A stretch of DNA of 64,000 nt from Macrocystis pyrifera (Eukaryota > Sar > Phaeophyceae > Laminariales > Laminariaceae): assembly GCA_031763025.1 (NCBI GenBank), contig JASSKH010000010.1, positions 4,893,901-4,957,900 of the forward strand. Direction: 5' to 3'. The notes below the pieces were generated by a model. That model did not search any database. It saw nothing but the letters and a program-made list of their open reading frames with translations, and was not told the DNA's origin. Both the position numbers and the translations under genes were made by a program. Each line of letters begins with the position of its first letter. Within the stretch, counting starts at the first letter, position 1. Shown in pieces: positions 61,296 to 64,000 of the stretch.

Positions 61296-63603
61296 ACGGC
61301 TATTGTTGTAAGATTCTCGTACGGATATGTAATTCGAGATGGGCACCAGGTAGCTTTTTCGAGAAGCCGAAAACCGGACAGGCTTTGGGCTGTTCATAGT
61401 CTACCCGTGCGTGGGTTTTTGGTATGCGATTCAATCTTGCAGGCGCATTCTTGTACATACCACGGCTTCAGAAGTTTGTTTCGTAGCACACGAGGCCTCA
61501 TGCTATGTATTTTTCCAGGTGCCAAGTGAGTGTTGAGATGGTGCTGCTGGTACTACTCTAGCACGCATGTCGTGCGAAGTGCGCATGTAGTACGACACAC
61601 TGTAGGGCGGTGCTATGTTGCAGTCGTTAGGAACGAAGAACGCCTACTCAAAACGCCGCCTTCGGAATAATGTTCACGCTTTTGAGTATATGGTATGGCC
61701 TTGAACTACTGTACAGCGGTAGTAGTTGACTGCTGTAGAGGTTACGGCGGTGTCGAGAGTCGAAAGGGTAGAGGTTGCGACATTTTTTAGGGACCGACCA
61801 ATCGAAATCCTCCAACGAACACAGCTTGAAGATAGCGGCACATATCCTGCTGTGCAAGTTCCTGGCGACGGTTTCACTGTAATTTATTGTATCACCCTCC
61901 CCCCCCCCCCTCCTGTCTCGAAAGGGATGCGTGATCAATGGAGAAATGGCCGATGCAAGCTAAAAATGAGTACCATCTCGCCATCCCCGCGGTGCTCCGT
62001 CTCGAAAGGGATACGTGTCAATGGTGGAATGGATAAGGCAAGCAACAACTGAGTACGCCCGCCCCGCCCCCCTCCTCCGTAATGTCACCTTCGCCCGCTG
62101 GTTGACAGGCGGCCACCATTAATTATATCAGCGGGAGGCATCTCGGTTGCAGCAAGAGCCCCCAGGCCTCTGCTCGGCGGCAGAAGCTCGAAGACTGTAT
62201 GTTACACCTGTGCTAACCGTCGATGGCGCATCGACAAGAACAAATATGATGCGCCGGCCGAACGTCAGCAGACCCCCCCCCTTTGCATCCCCTCTGGATA
62301 GTTAAGTAGTTGTACTGCGCACGGGTTTGTACTCGGGTATGCCCTGTAAATTACAGCAGCCTTGAGTGACCAATGAATATACGTGACGGGCAGCTAGTGT
62401 GTGACGAGAATTAAAAAAAAAAAAAAAAAAGGATCGGTCGGTCGATGACGCCGTGCGATTTTCTGTAGTCTCGTCATTTCGGGTATTTTTTTTTTTTTGG
62501 AGTTGACACGGCCGCGGATGGACAATAAACATCACCTGACTTCCAAATAAGTCGCTCATACTCATAAAGAGCGAGAAAAGAGTTACGGCATGTGTACGCT
62601 TTGGCGGCAACGAGAGCAAGGTAGCACGTTTTTTGCGCGTGGTAGAACACCGTGCTTGGAACGGGTTCATCGGTCTCAATATTACTTTAGCCTCTTTTGA
62701 GAGAGTCGACGGAAGAGTCGCACACGATAACGCGCTCTTGGAGCGCATTTTTTTTTTTAAACCCGTTTTCCTTTTTGGCGGGAAAACCTGCTGGAAATGT
62801 AGAGTTGGAGATGTTTTGCGGGTGGGTAAGTAGCAAAAACGGCAAACCCTTTTGTTTTGAGAACATACTATTTGTAGTTTGTGTGGTTCACTTTTTTTCA
62901 GTGGTCTCGGAAGGGTTGAGAACGAAGCTTGTGCTGTTGTGGGGAGAGGGGTTGTTGGCTGTGTCTCGGACGTGGTTGTGCCAACCCCGAGCGGCGGACT
63001 CCATCGCCGTCCATCGGCAAAAAGGGGCTCACTTTTTGTCTTGTGGCGTTTTAATTTCGGTGTGTATTGGTCGCTTGTTCAGCGTCCGCCAACGTATTTT
63101 TTGGTTTTATGGTGCGAGGATGAACATGATGATGATGTTCTCACATTAGCCCACTTCCCTGAAATCCTGCCTGTGGTCGTGTTTGTAGTCCATTGAGCGT
63201 CGGCCAACGTATTTTAAGGTTTTTTTTTTATGTTTCTCCTTTTACGGTAGGTATTTTTGCTCGTCGAATTAATGGTTGCTTTGTGTTGTTGCGCATGTTG
63301 CCGGGTGTTGCTGTTTATTTTCTCTTTGCTTATTTCGGCCTAGCCGCAGCTGAATGCAAACCAGCTGATTTTAGCCGCAACTTGTGTCTGTTAAGCATAT
63401 TCGTCTAGTATAGTGAGCCAGCCGGTCCCGTGTGGTTTGATTTTGTAGGTCTACTCGTCGATCGAAATTAAGGCGTCCCTTGTTATCTACCGGGACAACA
63501 GTAAAGCGTTATAGCGACTGGACACCGCACCGAAGCTAGAGCAAATGTACTTTGCGTTATACGTTCGTGTTAAGTTTGCGTGCGCTCATAGGTTTGGTTC
63601 CAG
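61296..63603. other. Intergenic stretch with poly(C)-linked repeats
   Basis: Holds a dimer of the poly(C)-linked family at 61895-62075, A/T runs near 62415 and 62490, and a twice-repeated phrase GCGTCCGCCAACGTATTTT / GCGTCGGCCAACGTATTTT at 63081 and 63199. No gene supported. Confidence 0.4.
61895..62080 (+). mobile_element. Poly(C)-linked element, family P, tandem dimer
   Basis: C-run, TCCTGTCTCGAAAGGGATGC, ... AAAAATGAGTACC, then a second unit GGTGCTCCGTCTCGAAAGGG ... CAACAACTGAGTACGCCC and a GC-rich end. Two head-to-tail copies. Confidence 0.65.
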
Positions 63604-63661
63604 GTCGACGAATGTCAAGGGAGTTGATGGGGGGGGGTTTACAACCCTGAGGCAATGACAG
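63604..63661 (+). other. Candidate 5' exon of the right-edge gene
   Basis: Bounded by an acceptor-like CCAG and a near-perfect donor CAG|GTAAGT. In the phase of the next exon it contains stops, so if real it is largely untranslated leader; an ATG at 63653 would read in a different frame across the junction. Confidence 0.3.
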
Positions 63662-63937
63662 GTAAGTGCGCGCATGCATATGAAGGCGCGCGGGAAGCCT
63701 CACGTACATATTGTATTTGCCGCCATTTTACGTGTCCACGTATCGTGTGACAGGCGTCGAGCAGAGAAGGGGGAGGCGATTTGCCGTTCGTCTATGCAGT
63801 ACGTGTGGAGGATTATAAGTGTGGCTTCTTTGTTTTTTCGTTCGCTTGGCGTCTTTTTGCCCTCAACGCTCCTTTGAAGAAACAAATTAGCATGGTTTTT
63901 ATGATTTTGTCCCACGTTCGGGATGTTTGCTGTGTAG

Positions 63938-64000
63938 GCGATGGGCATCACCGAGGAACTGCGGATCCCGCTGGCCTTTTGCCCAGGGCGTCTACTCAAT
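63938..64000 (+). CDS. Candidate exon of a gene running off the right edge
   Basis: After GTGTAG the sequence reads AMGITEELRIPLAFCPGRLL in one open frame to the window end. GC-rich codons and an amino-acid mix unlike the AT-rich surroundings suggest real coding sequence. ATG 63941 could be the start codon. Function cannot be told from 21 residues. Confidence 0.4.

Overview
This is nuclear DNA from a eukaryote. Coding sequence is broken into small exons with GT-AG splice sites, introns run from a few hundred bases to nearly 10 kb, and the non-coding DNA is packed with miniature inverted-repeat elements, tRNA-derived SINEs, retrotransposons, microsatellites and very long C/G homopolymers. No rRNA, genuine tRNA gene, CRISPR array or bacterial-type operon was seen. 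The protein architectures and the chromodomain-type Ty3/gypsy element would fit an intron-rich alga or other protist (a stramenopile is one guess), but the lineage cannot be fixed from this sequence alone.

Layout. (1) 462-18326 (+): the 3' part of a long gene in at least 12 exons with the order end of a C2 domain, membrane hairpin, second C2 domain, second membrane hairpin, charged helix, PH-like domain. Its introns hold nine MITE copies, a SINE, many poly(C)-bordered repeats and a 202-base uninterrupted C run. Two decayed copies of its last exon follow the stop. (2) 21497-31330 (-): a nine-exon gene whose splice phases join into one 1,044-residue, largely coiled-coil, Arg/Glu-rich protein of unknown function, possibly cytoskeletal or ciliary. 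(3) 31.3-36.4 kb: gene-free, rich in simple and tandem repeats. (4) 36465-40961: a 5'-truncated LINE-type retrotransposon carrying the end of an AP endonuclease plus a reverse transcriptase, flanked by two about 600-bp direct repeats that are nearly identical. (5) 43.1-47.6 kb (-): a decayed Ty3/gypsy-like element with protease, RT, RNase H/integrase and chromodomain remnants, carrying a NADAR domain just upstream of the protease. (6) 49484-60532 (+): a two-exon gene for a coiled-coil protein of about 450 residues, with a 9.7-kb intron full of MITEs and SINEs. (7) 60.5-64 kb: a 100-bp-class tandem repeat, poly(C)-associated repeats and the probable first coding exon of another gene running off the right edge.

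The genes look like independent eukaryotic loci rather than a functional cluster. The most unusual material lies in the mobile DNA: the NADAR-bearing retroelement, two short repeat families that end in GAGTAC followed by a C run and appear to sit in G-runs, and a 9-mer (TACCAGGTA / TACCTGGTA) present about 20 times.

Several reading-frame breaks fall at homopolymers (T8 in the C2 gene, G7 in the LINE), so single-base assembly errors are a real possibility. Exon coordinates come from reading splice consensus and phase by eye, not from transcripts.
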